Below, in pieces: positions 1 through 14,300 of a stretch of DNA of 64,000 bases. A model generated the notes under the pieces. That model saw only the letters and a list, made by a program, of their open reading frames with translations. It did no database searches and was not told the origin of the DNA. Each line of letters starts with the position of its first letter. Position 1 is the first letter of the stretch. The DNA comes from Silene latifolia (Eukaryota > Streptophyta > Magnoliopsida > Caryophyllales > Caryophyllaceae): contig NC_133534.1 of the NCBI RefSeq assembly GCF_048544455.1, forward strand, positions 217,477,735 through 217,541,734, read 5' to 3'. The position numbers and the translations under genes are program-made.

Positions 1-1747
1 TTGTCCTTGTTTAATAGTAAATGCGACTCGTTGTGTGAACCATTTATCCTTGTTTATTAGTCGTTGTGGTTCGTTGTGTTGAACAATTGTAATTGTTCAT
101 TAGCCAATGTGAATCGTTGTGTGAACCATTTGTCCTTGTTCATTAGTCCTTGTGACTCGTTGTGTGAACCATTTGTCCTTGTTCATTAGTCCATGTGACT
201 CGTTGTGTGAACCATTTGTCCTTGTTCATTAGCCCTTGTGAGTCGTTGTGTGAACTATTTGTCCTTGTTTATTAGTAAATGTGACTCGTGTAAACCATTT
301 ATCCTTATTTATTAGTCCTTGTGGCTCGTTGTGTTGAACAATTGTACTTGTTCATTAGTCCATGTGAGTCAATGTGTGAACCATTTGCCCTTGTTTACTG
401 GTCCTTGTGGCTCGTTGTGGTGAACAATTGTAATTGTTCATTATCCAATGTGAATCGTTGTGTGAACCATTTGTCCTTGTTTACTAGTCCTTGTGACTCG
501 TTGTGTGAACCATTTGTCCTTGTTCATTAGTCCTTGTGACTCGTTGTGTTAAACAATTGTTCTTGTGCATTAGTCCATGTGGCTCGTTGTGTGAACCATT
601 TGTCCTTGTTTATTAGTCTTTGTGACTCGTTGTGTTGAACAATTGTAATTAATTATTAGTAAATGTGACTCGTTGTGTGAACCATTTATCTTTGTTCATT
701 AGTCCTTGTGACTCGTTGTGTTAAACAATTGTACTTGTTAATTAGTCCATGTGAGTCGTTGTGTGAACCATTTGTCCTTGTTCATTAGTCCTTGTGACTC
801 AGTTTGTGAACCATTTGTCCTTGTTCATTAGTCCATGTGACTCGTTGTGTGAACCATTTATCCTTGTTCATTAGCCCTGATGACTCGTTGTGTGAACTAT
901 TTGTCTTTGTTTATTAGTAAATGTGACTCGTTGTGTGAACCATTTACCCTTGTTCATTAGTCCTTGTGACTCGTTGTGTTAAACAATTATACTTGTTCAT
1001 TAGTCCATGTGACTCGTTGTGTGAACCATTTGTCCTTGTTTTTTAGTCCTTGTGGCTCGTTATGTTGAACAATTGAAATTGTTCATTAGCCAATGTGAAT
1101 CGTTGTGTGAACCATTGGTCCTTGTTCATTAGTCCTTGTGACTCGTTATGTGAACCATTTGTCCTTGTTCTTTAGTCCATGTGACTCGTTGTGTGAACCA
1201 TTTATCCTTGTTCATTAGCAATTATGACTCGTTGTGTGAACTATTTGTCCTTGTTTACTAGAAAATGTGACTCGTTGTGTGAACCATATATCCTTGTTCA
1301 TTAGTCCTTGTGACTCGTTGTGTTAAACAATTGTTCTTGTGCATTAGTCCAGGTGACTCGTTGTGTGAACAATTTGTCCTTGTTAATTAGTCCATGTGAC
1401 TCGTTGTGTGAACCATTTGTCCTTTTTTATTAGTCCTTCTGACTCGTTGTGTTGAACAATTGTAATTGTTCATTAGCCAATGTGAATCGTTGTGTGAACC
1501 ATTTGTCCTTGTTCATTAGTCCTTGTGACTCGTTATGTGAACCATTTGCCCTTGTTCATTAGTCCATGTGGCTCATTGTGTGAACCATTTATCCTTGTTC
1601 ATTAGCTTTTAATACTCGTTGTGTGAACTATTTGTCCTTGTTTATTAGTAAATGTGACTCGTTGTGTGAACCATTTATCCTTGTTCATTAGTCCTTGTGA
1701 CTCGTTGTGTTAAACAATTGTTCTTGTGCATTAGTCCAGGTGACTCG

Positions 1748-4700
1748 TTGTGTGAACAATTTGTCCTCGTTTATTACTCTTTGTGACTCGTTGTGTTGAA
1801 CAATTGTAATTAATCATTAATAAATGTGACTTGTTGTGTGAACCATTTGTCCTTGTTTATTAGTCCTTGTGGCTCGTTGTGTTGAACAATTGTAATTGTT
1901 CATTAGCCAATGTGACTCGTTGTGTGAACCATATATCCTTGTTCATTAGCCCTTGTGAGTCGTTGTGTGAACTATTTGTCCTTGTTTATTAGTAAATGTG
2001 ACTCGTTGTGTGAACCATTTATCTTTGTTCATTAGTCCTTGTGACTCGTTGTGTTAAACAATTGTACTTGTTAATTAGTCCATGTGAGTCGTTGTGTGAA
2101 CCATTTGTCCTTGTTCATTAGTCCTTGTGACTCAGTTTGTGAACCATTTGTCCTTGTTCATTAGTCCATGTGACTCGTTGTGTGAACTATTTGTCTTTGT
2201 TTATTAGTAAATGTGACTCGTTGTGTCAACCGATTTATAATTTTTATTAGTCCTTGTGGCTCGTTGTGTTAAACAATTGTACTTGTTCATTAGTCCATGT
2301 GAGTCGTTGTGTGAACCATTTGTCCTTGTTCATTAGTCCTTGTGACTCGTTGTATGAACCATTTGTCTTTGTTCATTAGTCCTTGTGACTCATTGTGTTA
2401 AACAATTGTTCTTGTGCATTAGTCCAGGTGACTCGTTGTGTGAACAATTTGTCCTTGTTTATTACTCTTTGTGACTCGTTGTGTTGAACAATTATAATTA
2501 ATCATTAGTAAATGTGACTTGTTGTGTGAACCATTTATCTTTGTTCATTAGTACTTGTGACTCGTTGTGTTAAACAATTGTAATTGTTCATTAGCCAATG
2601 TGACTCGTTGTGTGAACCATTTGTCCTTGTTCATTAGCCCTTGTGAGTCGATTCGTGAACTATTTGTCCTTGTTTATTAGTAAATGTGAGTCGTTGTGTG
2701 AACCATTTATCCTTGTTTATTAGTGCTTGTGGTTCGTTGTGTTGAAAAATTGTAATTGTTCATTAGCCAATGTGAATCGTTGTGTAATCCATTTGTCCTT
2801 GTTCACTAGTCCTTGTGACTCGTTGTGTGAACCATTTTTCCTTGTTCATTAGTCCTTGTGACTCGTTGTGTTTAAGTTATTGTTCTTGTGTATTAGTGCA
2901 TGTGACTCGTTGTGTGAACAATTTGTCCTTGTTCATTAGTCCACGTGACTCGTTGTGTCAACCATTTGTCCTTGTTCATTAGCCCTTGTGAGTCGTTGTG
3001 TTAAACAATTTTACTTGTTCATTAGTCCATGTGACTCGTTGTGTAAACCATTTGTCCTTGTTTATTAGTCCTTGTGGCTCGTTATATTGAACAATTGAAA
3101 TTGTTCATTAGCCAATGTGAATCGTTGTGTGAACCATTTGTCCTTGTTCATTAGTCCTTGTGACTCGTTATGTGAACCATTTGTCCTTGTTCATTAGTCC
3201 ATGTGACTCGTTGTGTGAACCATTTATCCTTGTTCATTAGCCCTTATGACTCGTTGTGTGAACTATTTGTCCTTGTTTATTAGAAAATGTGACTCGTTGT
3301 GTGAACCATTTACCCTTGTTCATTTGTCCTTGTGACTCGTTGTGTTAAACAATTGTACTTGTTAATTAGTCCATGTGAGTCATTGTGTGAAACATTTGTC
3401 CTTGTTCATTAGTCCATGTGACTCGTTGTGTGAACCATTTGTCCTTTTTTATTAGTCCTTGTGACTCGTTGTGTTGAACAATTGTAATTGTTCATTAGCC
3501 AATGTGAATCGTTGTGTGAACCATTTATCCTTGTTCATTAGCCCTTGTGAGTCGTTGTGTTAAACAATTGTACTTGTTCATTAGTCCATGTGACTCGTTG
3601 TGTGAACCATTTGTCCTTGTTTTTAGTCCTTGTGGCTCGTTGTGTTGAACAACTTTAATTGTTCATTAGTCCATGTGACTCGTTGTGTGAACCATTTGTC
3701 CTTGTTCATTAGTCCTTGTGACTCGTTGTGTGAACCATTTGTCTTTGTTCATTAGTCCTTGTGACTCATTGTGTTAAACAATTGTTCTTGTGCATTAGTC
3801 CAGGTGACTCGTTGTGTGAACAATTTGTCCTTGTTTATTACTCTTTGTGACTCGTTGTGTTGAACAATTGTAATTAATCATTAGTAAATGTGACTTGTTG
3901 TGTGAACCATTTATCTTTGTTCATTAGTACTTGTGACTCGTTGTGTTAAACAATTGTACTTGTTCATTAGCCCATGTGACTCGTTGTGTGAACCATTTGT
4001 CCTTGTTTATTAGTCCTTGTGGCTCGTTGTGTTGAACAATTGTAATTGTTCATTAGCCAATGTGTCTCGTTGTGTGAACCATTTGTCCATGTTCATTAGC
4101 CCTTGTGAGTCGTTGTGTGAACTATTTGTCCTTGTTTATTAGTAAATGTGACTCGTTGTGTGAACCATTTATCCTTGTTTATTAGTCCTTGTGGTTCGTT
4201 GTGTTGAAAAATTGTAATTGTTCATTAGCCAATGTGAATCGTTGTGTGAACCATTTGTCCTTGTTCGTTAGTCCTTGTGACTCGTTGTGTGAACCATTTG
4301 TCCTTGTTCATTAGTCCATGTGACTCGTTGTGTGAACCATTTGTCCTTGTTCATTAGCGCTTGTGAGTCGTTGTGTGAACTATTTGTCCTTGTTCATTAG
4401 TCCTTGTGATTTGTTGTGTTAAACAATTGTTCTTGTGCATTAGTCCATATGGCTCGTTGTGTGAACAATTTGTCCTTGTTTATTAGTCTTTGTGTTTCGT
4501 TGTGTTGAACAATTATAATTGTTCATTAGCAAATGTGAATCGTTGTGTGAACCATTTGTCCTTGTTCACTAGTCCTTGTGACTCGTTGTGTGAACCATTT
4601 GTCCTTGTTCATTAGTCCTTGTGACTCGTTGTGTTAAATAATTGTTCTTGAGCATTAGTCCATATGGCTCGGTTTGTGAACCATTTGTCCTTGTTTATTA

Positions 4701-5165
4701 GTCTTTGTGACTCGTTGTGTTGAACAATTGTAATTAATCATTAGTAAATGTGACTCGTTGTGTGAACCATTTATCTTTGTTTATTAGTCCTTGTGACTCA
4801 GTGTGTGAACGATTTGTCCTTGTTCATTAGTCCATGTGACTCATTGTATGAACCATTTATCCTTGTTCATTAGCCCTGATGACTCGTTATGTGAACTATT
4901 TGTCCTTGTTTATTAGTAAATATGACTCGTTGTGTGAACCATTTACCCTTGTTCATTACTCCTTGTAACTCGTTGTGTTAAACAATAGTACTTGTTCATT
5001 AGTCCATGTGACTCGTTGTGTGAACCATTTGTCCTTGTTTATTAGTCCTTGTGGCTCGTTGTGTTGAACAATTGTAATTGTTCATTAGCCAATGTGAGTC
5101 GTTGTGTGAACCATTTGTCCTTGTTCATTAGTCCTTGTGACTCAGTGTGTGAACCATTTGTCCTT
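1748..5165. repeat. Satellite higher-order block A, copy 1
   Basis: This block is nearly identical to sequence starting about 5360, offset by 3612 bp, which is exactly 84 monomers. Diagnostic variants support the match: TTTGTCCTCG at 1764 and 5376, the irregular TCAACC..TATAATTTTTATTAG monomer near 2226 and 5838, and AATCCATTTG near 2787. Relative to copy 2 it lacks two monomers near 3500. A third copy begins near 18100. Homology under this offset fades near 5165. Confidence 0.85.
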
Positions 5166-5359
5166 GTTCATTAGTCCTTGTGACTCGTTGTGTGAACCAT
5201 TTGTCTTTGTTCATTAGTACTTGTGACTCGTTGTGTTAAACAATTGTTCTTGTGCATTAGTCCAGGTGACTCGTTGTGTGAACAATTTGTCCTTGTTTAT
5301 TACTCTTTGTGACTCGTTGTGTTGAACAATTGTAATTAATCATTAGTAAATGTGACTTG

Positions 5360-8300
5360 TTGTGTGAACAATTTGTCCTCGTTTATTACTCTTTGTGACT
5401 CGTTGTGTTGAACAATTGTAATTAATCATTAATAAATGTGACTTGTTGTGTGAACCATTTGTCCTTGTTTATTAGTCCTTGTGGCTCGTTGTGTTGAACA
5501 ATTGTAATTGTTCATTAGCCAATGTGACTCGTTGTGTGAACCATATATCCTTGTTCATTAGCCCTTGTGAGTCGTTGTGTGAACTATTTGTCCTTGTTTA
5601 TTAGTAAATGTGACTCGTTGTGTGAACCATTTATCTTTGTTCATTAGTCCTTGTGACTCGTTGTGTTAAACAATTGTACTTGTTAATTAGTCCATGTGAG
5701 TCGTTGTGTGAACCATTTGTCCTTGTTCATTAGTCCTTGTGACTCAGTTTGTGAACCATTTGTCCTTGTTCATTAGTCCATGTGACTCGTTGTGTGAACT
5801 ATTTGTCTTTGTTTATTAGTAAATGTGACTCATTGTGTCAACCAGTTATAATTTTTTATTAGTCCTTGTGGCTCGTTGTGTTAAACAATTGTACTTGTTC
5901 ATTAGTCCATGTGAGTCGTTGTGTGAACCATTTGTCCTTGTTCATTAGTCCTTGTGACTCGTTGTATGAACCATTTGTCTTTGTTCATTAGTCCTTGTGA
6001 CTCATTGTGTTAAACAATTGTTCTTGTGCATTAGTCCAGGTGACTCGTTGTGTGAACAATTTGTCCTTGTTTATTACTCTTTGTGACTCGTTGTGTTGAA
6101 CAATTGTAATTAATCATTAGTAAATGTGACTTGTTGTGTGAACCATTTATCTTTGTTCATTAGTACTTGTGACTCGTTGTGTTAAACAATTGTAATTGTT
6201 CATTAGCCAATGTGACTCGTTGTGTGAACCATTTGTCCTTGTTCATTAGCCCTTGTGAGTCGATTCGTGAACTATTTGTCCTTGTTTATTAGTAAATGTG
6301 AGTCGTTGTGTGAACCATTTATCCTTGTTTATTAGTGCTTGTGGTTCGTTGTGTTGAAAAATTGTAATTGTTCATTAGCCAATGTGAATCGTTGTGTAAT
6401 CCATTTGTCCTTGTTCACTAGTCCTTGTGACTCGTTGTGTGAACCATTTTTCCTTGTTCATTAGTCCTTGTGACTCGTTGTGTTTAAGTTATTGTTCTTG
6501 TGTATTAGTGCATGTGACTCGTTGTGTGAACAATTTGTCCTTGTTCATTAGTCCACGTGACTCGTTGTGTCAACCATTTGTCCTTGTTCATTAGCCCTTC
6601 CAGTCGTTGTGTTAAACAATTTTACTTGTTCATTAGTCCATGTGACTCGTTGTGTAAACCATTAGTCCTTGTTTATTAGTCCTTGTGGCTCGTTATATTG
6701 AACAATTGAAATTGTTCATTAGCCAATGTGAATCGTTGTGTGAACCATTTGTCCTTGTTCATTAGTCCTTGTGACTCGTTATGTGAACCATTTGTCCTTG
6801 TTCATTAGTCCATGTGACTCGTTGTGTGAACCATTTATCCTTGTTCATTAGCCCTTATGACTCGTTGTGTGAACTATTTGTCCTTGTTTATTAGAAAATG
6901 TGACTCGTTGTGTGAACCATTTACCCTTGTTCATTTGTCCTTGTGACTCGTTGTGTTAAACAATTGTACTTGTTAATTAGTCCATGTGAGTCATTGTGTG
7001 AACCATTTGTCCTTGTTCATTAGTCCATGTGACTCGTTGTGTGAACCATTTGTCCTTTTTTATTAGTCCTTGTGACTCGTTGTGTTGAACAATTGTAATT
7101 GTTCATTAGCCAATGTGAATCGTTGTGTGAACCATTTGTCCTTGTTCATTAGTCCTTGTGACTCGTTATGTGAACCATTTGCCCTTGTTCATTAGCCCAT
7201 GTGGCTCATGTGGCTCGTTGTGTGAACCATTTATCCTTGTTCATTAGCCCTTGTGAGTCGTTGTGTTAAACAATTGTACTTGTTCATTAGTCCATGTGAC
7301 TCGTTGTGTGAACCATTTGTCCTTGTTTTTAGTCCTTGTGGCTCGTTGTGTTGAACAACTTTAATTGTTCATTAGTCCATGTGACTCGTTGTGTGAACCA
7401 TTTGTCCTTGTTCATTAGTCCTTGTGACTCGTTGTGTGAACCATTTGTCTTTGTTCATTAGTCCTTGTGACTCATTGTGTTAAACAATTGTTCTTGTGCA
7501 TTAGTCCAGGTGACTCGTTGTGTGAACAATTTGTCCTTGTTTATTACTCTTTGTGACTCGTTGTGTTGAACAATTGTAATTAATCATTAGTAAATGTGAC
7601 TTGTTGTGTGAACCATTTATCTTTGTTCATTAGTACTTGTGACTCGTTGTGTTAAACAATTGTACTTGTTCATTAGCCCATGTGACTCGTTGTGTGAACC
7701 ATTTGTCCTTGTTTATTAGTCCTTGTGGCTCGTTGTGTTGAACAATTGTAATTGTTCATTAGCCAATGTGTCTCGTTGTGTGAACCATTTGTCCATGTTC
7801 ATTAGCCCTTGTGAGTCGTTGTGTGAACTATTTGTCCTTGTTTATTAGTAAATGTGACTCGTTGTGTGAACCATTTATCCTTGTTTATTAGTCCTTGTGG
7901 TTATTTGTGTTGAAAAATTGTAATTGTTCATTAGCCAATGTGAATCGTTGTGTGAACCATTTGTCCTTGTTCGTTAGTCCTTGTGACTCGTTGTGTGAAC
8001 CATTTGTCCTTGTTCATTAGTCCATGTGACTCGTTGTGTGAACCATTTGTCCTTGTTCATTAGCGCTTGTGAGTCGTTGTGTGAACTATTTGTCCTTGTT
8101 CATTAGTCCTTGTGATTTGTTGTGTTAAACAATTGTTCTTGTGCATTAGTCCATATGGCTCGTTGTGTGAACAATTTGTCCTTGTTTATTAGTCTTTGTG
8201 TTTCGTTGTGTTGAACAATTATAATTGTTCATTAGCAAATGTGAATCGTTGTGTGAACCATTTGTCCTTGTTCACTAGTCCTTGTGACTCGTTGTGTGAA

Positions 8301-8860
8301 CCATTTGTCCTTGTTCATTAGTCCTTGTGACTCGTTGTGTTAAATAATTGTTCTTGAGCATTAGTCCATATGGCTCGGTTTGTGAACCATTTGTCCTTGT
8401 TTATTAGTCTTTGTGACTCGTTGTGTTGAACAATTGTAATTAATCATTAGTAAATGTGACTCGTTGTGTGAACCATTTATCTTTGTTCATTAGTCCTTGT
8501 GACTCGTTGTGTGAACGATTTGTCCTTGTTCATTAGTCCATGTGACTCATTGTATGAACCATTTATCCTTGTTCATTAGCCCTGATGACTCGTTATGTGA
8601 ACTATTTGTCCTTGTTTATTAGTAAATATGACTCGTTGTGTGAACCATTTACCCTTGTTCATTACTCCTTGTAACTCGTTGTGTTAAACAATTGTACTTG
8701 TTCATTAGTCCATGTGACTCGTTGTGTGAACCATTTGTCCTTGTTTATTAGTCCTTGTGGCTCGTTGTGTTGAACAATTTTAATTGTTCATTAGCCAATG
8801 TGAGTCGTTGTGTGAACCATTTGTCCTTGTTCATTAGTCCTTGTGACTCAGTGTGTGAAC
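5360..8860. repeat. Satellite higher-order block A, copy 2
   Basis: Near-identical copy of block A. It differs from copy 1 by two extra monomers near 7110-7200, a 9-bp duplication of GTGGCTCAT near 7200-7218, and a small lesion near 6597. Its last 800 bp overlap the start of the 78-mer repeats, so the two repeat scales are not cleanly separated. It contains empty versions of sites occupied elsewhere: the CACTA target at about 7708-7710 and the CRM-c target at 8532-8536. Confidence 0.82.
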
Positions 8861-11387
8861 CATTTGCCCTTGTTCATTAGTCCATGTGACTCGTTGTGTG
8901 AACCATTTATCCTTGTTCATTAGCCCTTATGACTCGTTGTGTGAACTATTTGTCTTTGTTTATTAGTAAATGTGACTCGTTGTGTGAACCATTTACCCTT
9001 GTTCATTAGTCCTTGTGACTCGTTGTGTTAAACAATTGTACTTGTTCATTAGTCCATGTGACTCGTTGTGTGAACTATTTGTCCTTGTTTATTAGTCCTT
9101 GTGGCTCGTTATGTTGAAAAATTGAAATTGTTCATTAGCCAATGTGAATCGTTGTGTGAACCATTTGTCCTTGTTCATTAGTCCTTGTGACTCGTTATGT
9201 GAACCATTTGTCCTTGTTCATTAGTCCATGTGACTCGTTGTGTGAACCATTTATCCTTGTTCATTAGCCCTTATGACTCGTTGTGTGAACCATTTGTCCT
9301 TGTTCATTAGTCCTTGTGACTCGTTGTGTTAAATAATTGTTCTTGTGCATTAGTCCATATGGCTCGGTTTGTGAACCATTTGTCCTTGTTCATTAGTCCA
9401 TGTGACTCGTTGTGTGAACCATTTATCCTTGTTCATTAGCCCTTATGACTCGTTGTGTGAACCATTTGTCCTTGTTCATTAGTCCTTGTGACTCGTTGTG
9501 TTAAATAATTGTTCTTGTGCATTAGTCCATATGGCTCGGTGTGTGAACCATTTGTCCTTGTTCATTAGTCCTTGTGACTCGTTATTTGAACCATTTGCCC
9601 TTGTTCATTAGTCCATGTGGCTCATTGTGTGAACCATTTATCCTCTTTTATTAGCCCTTGTGAGTCGTTATGTTAAACAATTGTACTTGTTCATTAGTCC
9701 ATGTGACTCGTTGTGTGAATCATTTGTCCTTGTTTTTAGTCCTTGTGGCTCGTTGTGTTGAACAACTTTAATTGTTCATTAGTCCATGTGACTCGTTGTG
9801 TGAACCATTTGTCCTTGTTCATTAGTCCTTGTGACTCGTTGTATGAACCGTTTGTCTTTGTTCATTAGTCCTTGTGACTCATTGTGTTAAACAATTGTTC
9901 TTGTGCATTAGTCCAGGTGACTCGTTGTGTGAACAATTTGTCCTTGTTTATTAGTCCTTGTGGCTCGTTGTGTTGCACAATTGTAATTGTTAATTAGCCA
10001 ATGTGACTCGTTGTGTGAACCATTTGTCCTTGTTCATTAGCCCTTGTGAGTCGTTGTGTGAACTATTTGTCCTTGTTTATTAGTAAATGTGACTTGTTGT
10101 GTGAACCATTTATCTTTGTTCATTAGTACTTGTGACTCGTTGTGTTAAACAATTGTACTTGTTCATTAGCCCATGTGACTCGTTGTGTGAACCATTTGTC
10201 CTTGTTTATTAGTCCTTGTGGCTCGTTGTGTTGAACAATTGTAATTGTTCATTAGCCAATGTGACTCGTTGTGTGAACCATTTGTCCTTGTTCATTAGCC
10301 CTTGTGAGTCGTTGTGTGAACTGTTTGTCCTTGTTTATTAGTAAATGTGACTCGTTGTGTGAACCATTTATCCTTGTTTATTAGTCCTTGAGGTTCGTTG
10401 TGTTGAAAAATTGTAATTGTTCATTAGCCAATGTGAATCGTTGTGTAATCCATTTGTCCTTGTTCACTTGTCCTTGTGACTCAGTGTGTGAACCATTTGT
10501 CCTTGTTCATTAGTCCATGTGACTCGTTGTGTGAACCATTTGTCCTTGTTCATTAGTCCTTGTGACTCGTTGTATGAACCGTTTGTCTTTGTTCATTAGT
10601 CCTTGTGACTCATTGTGTTAAACAATTGTTCTTGTGCATTAGTCCAGGTGACTCGTTGTGTGAACAATTTGTCCTTGTTTATTAGTCCTTGTGGCTCGTT
10701 GTGTTGCACAATTGTAATTGTTAATTAGCCAATGTGACTCGTTGTGTGAACCATTTGTCCTTGTTCATTAGCCCTTGTGAGTCGTTGTGTGAACTATTTG
10801 TCCTTGTTTATTAGTAAATGTGACTTGTTGTGTGAACCATTTATCTTTGTTCATTAGTACTTGTGACTCGTTGTGTTAAACAATTGTACTTGTTCATTAG
10901 CCCATGTGACTCGTTGTGTGAACCATTTGTCCTTGTTTATTAGTCCTTGTGGCTCGTTGTGTTGAACAATTGTAATTGTTCATTAGCCAATGTGACTCGT
11001 TGTGTGAACCATTTGTCCTTGTTCATTAGCCCTTGTGAGTCGTTGTGTGAACTGTTTGTCCTTGTTTATTAGTAAATGTGACTCGTTGTGTGAACCATTT
11101 ATCCTTGTTTATTAGTCCTTGAGGTTCGTTGTGTTGAAAAATTGTAATTGTTCATTAGCCAATGTGAATCGTTGTGTAATCCATTTGTCCTTGTTCACTT
11201 GTCCTTGTGACTCAGTGTGTGAACCATTTGTCCTTGTTCATTAGTCCTTGTGACTCGTTATGTGAACCATTTGCCCTTGTTCATTAGTCCATGTGGCTCA
11301 TTGTGTGAACCATTTATCCTTGTTCATTAGCCCTTAATACTCGTTGTGTGAACTATTTGTCCTTGTTTATTAGTAAATGTGACTCGT
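8035..11387. repeat. 78-monomer higher-order repeat B, copy 1
   Basis: First of three consecutive copies of a 3353-bp unit (78 x 43 minus 1). The offset is constant at several independent markers: TAGCGCT at 8061, 11414 and 14767; GGTGTGTGAA at 9538, 12891 and 16244; GTATGAACCG at 9841, 13194 and 16547. It contains two tandem 731-bp (17-mer) subunits at 9781-10511 and 10512-11242, and a 172-bp (4-mer) tandem duplication around 9265-9605. Boundaries are where the offset match starts and stops by eye. Confidence 0.88.
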
Positions 11388-14300
11388 TGTGTGAACCATT
11401 TGTCCTTGTTCATTAGCGCTTGTGAGTCGTTGTGTGAACTATTTGTCCTTGTTCATTAGTCCTTGTGATTTGTTGTGTTAAACAATTGTTCTTGTGCATT
11501 AGTCCATATGGCTCGTTGTGTGAACAATTTGTCCTTGTTTATTAGTCTTTGTGTTTCGTTGTGTTGAACAATTATAATTGTTCATTAGCAAATGTGAATC
11601 GTTGTGTGAACCATTTGTCCTTGTTCACTAGTCCTTGTGACTCGTTGTGTGAACCATTTGTCCTTGTTCATTAGTCCTTGTGACTCGTTGTGTTAAATAA
11701 TTGTTCTTGAGCATTAGTCCATATGGCTCGGTTTGTGAACCATTTGTCCTTGTTTATTAGTCTTTGTGACTCGTTGTGTTGAACAATTGTAATTAATCAT
11801 TAGTAAATGTGACTCGTTGTGTGAACCATTTATCTTTGTTCATTAGTCCTTGTGACTCGTTGTGTGAACGATTTGTCCTTGTTCATTAGTCCATGTGACT
11901 CATTGTATGAACCATTTATCCTTGTTCATTAGCCCTGATGACTCGTTATGTGAACTATTTGTCCTTGTTTATTAGTAAATATGACTCGTTGTGTGAACCA
12001 TTTACCCTTGTTCATTACTCCTTGTAACTCGTTGTGTTAAACAATTGTACTTGTTCATTAGTCCATGTGACTCGTTGTGTGAACCATTTGTCCTTGTTTA
12101 TTAGTCCTTGTGGCTCGTTGTGTTGAACAATTGTAATTGTTCATTAGCCAATGTGAGTCGTTGTGTGAACCATTTGTCCTTGTTCATTAGTCCTTGTGAC
12201 TCAGTGTGTGAACCATTTGCCCTTGTTCATTAGTCCATGTGACTCGTTGTGTGAACCATTTATCCTTGTTCATTAGCCCTTATGACTCGTTGTGTGAACT
12301 ATTTGTCTTTGTTTATTAGTAAATGTGACTCGTTGTGTGAACCATTTACCCTTGTTCATTAGTCCTTGTGACTCGTTGTGTTAAACAATTGTACTTGTTC
12401 ATTAGTCCATGTGACTCGTTGTGTGAACTATTTGTCCTTGTTTATTAGTCCTTGTGGCTCGTTATGTTGAAAAATTGAAATTGTTCATTAGCCAATGTGA
12501 ATCGTTGTGTGAACCATTTGTCCTTGTTCATTAGTCCTTGTGACTCGTTATGTGAACCATTTGTCCTTGTTCATTAGTCCATGTGACTCGTTGTGTGAAC
12601 CATTTATCCTTGTTCATTAGCCCTTATGACTCGTTGTGTGAACCATTTGTCCTTGTTCATTAGTCCTTGTGACTCGTTGTGTTAAATAATTGTTCTTGTG
12701 CATTAGTCCATATGGCTCGGTTTGTGAACCATTTGTCCTTGTTCATTAGTCCATGTGACTCGTTGTGTGAACCATTTATCCTTGTTCATTAGCCCTTATG
12801 ACTCGTTGTGTGAACCATTTGTCCTTGTTCATTAGTCCTTGTGACTCGTTGTGTTAAATAATTGTTCTTGTGCATTAGTCCATATGGCTCGGTGTGTGAA
12901 CCATTTGTCCTTGTTCATTAGTCCTTGTGACTCGTTATTTGAACCATTTGCCCTTGTTCATTAGTCCATGTGGCTCATTGTGTGAACCATTTATCCTCTT
13001 TTATTAGCCCTTGTGAGTCGTTATGTTAAACAATTGTACTTGTTCATTAGTCCATGTGACTCGTTGTGTGAACCATTTGTCCTTGTTTTTAGTCCTTGTG
13101 GCTCGTTGTGTTGAACAACTTTAATTGTTCATTAGTCCATGTGACTCGTTGTGTGAACCATTTGTCCTTGTTCATTAGTCCTTGTGACTCGTTGTATGAA
13201 CCGTTTGTCTTTGTTCATTAGTCCTTGTGACTCATTGTGTTAAACAATTGTTCTTGTGCATTAGTCCAGGTGACTCGTTGTGTGAACAATTTGTCCTTGT
13301 TTATTAGTCCTTGTGGCTCGTTGTGTTGCACAATTGTAATTGTTAATTAGCCAATGTGACTCGTTGTGTGAACCATTTGTCCTTGTTCATTAGCCCTTGT
13401 GAGTCGTTGTGTGAACTATTTGTCCTTGTTTATTAGTAAATGTGACTTGTTGTGTGAACCATTTATCTTTGTTCATTAGTACTTGTGACTCGTTGTGTTA
13501 AACAATTGTACTTGTTCATTAGCCCATGTGACTCGTTGTGTGAACCATTTGTCCTTGTTTATTAGTCCTTGTGGCTCGTTGTGTTGAACAATTGTAATTG
13601 TTCATTAGCCAATGTGACTCGTTGTGTGAACCATTTGTCCTTGTTCATTAGCCCTTGTGAGTCGTTGTGTGAACTGTTTGTCCTTGTTTATTAGTAAATG
13701 TGACTCGTTGTGTGAACCATTTATCCTTGTTTATTAGTCCTTGAGGTTCGTTGTGTTGAAAAATTGTAATTGTTCATTAGCCAATGTGAATCGTTGTGTA
13801 ATCCATTTGTCCTTGTTCACTTGTCCTTGTGACTCAGTGTGTGAACCATTTGTCCTTGTTCATTAGTCCATGTGACTCGTTGTGTGAACCATTTGTCCTT
13901 GTTCATTAGTCCTTGTGACTCGTTGTATGAACCGTTTGTCTTTGTTCATTAGTCCTTGTGACTCATTGTGTTAAACAATTGTTCTTGTGCATTAGTCCAG
14001 GTGACTCGTTGTGTGAACAATTTGTCCTTGTTTATTAGTCCTTGTGGCTCGTTGTGTTGCACAATTGTAATTGTTAATTAGCCAATGTGACTCGTTGTGT
14101 GAACCATTTGTCCTTGTTCATTAGCCCTTGTGAGTCGTTGTGTGAACTATTTGTCCTTGTTTATTAGTAAATGTGACTTGTTGTGTGAACCATTTATCTT
14201 TGTTCATTAGTACTTGTGACTCGTTGTGTTAAACAATTGTACTTGTTCATTAGCCCATGTGACTCGTTGTGTGAACCATTTGTCCTTGTTTATTAGTCCT

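Noticed and set aside
321..530. Short open frames inside the satellite (also 20536-20766, 53152-53370, 61025-61216)
   Set aside because: The 43-bp period shifts frame every monomer, the peptides are translated repeats, and some run across insertion junctions. There is no sign of a gene.
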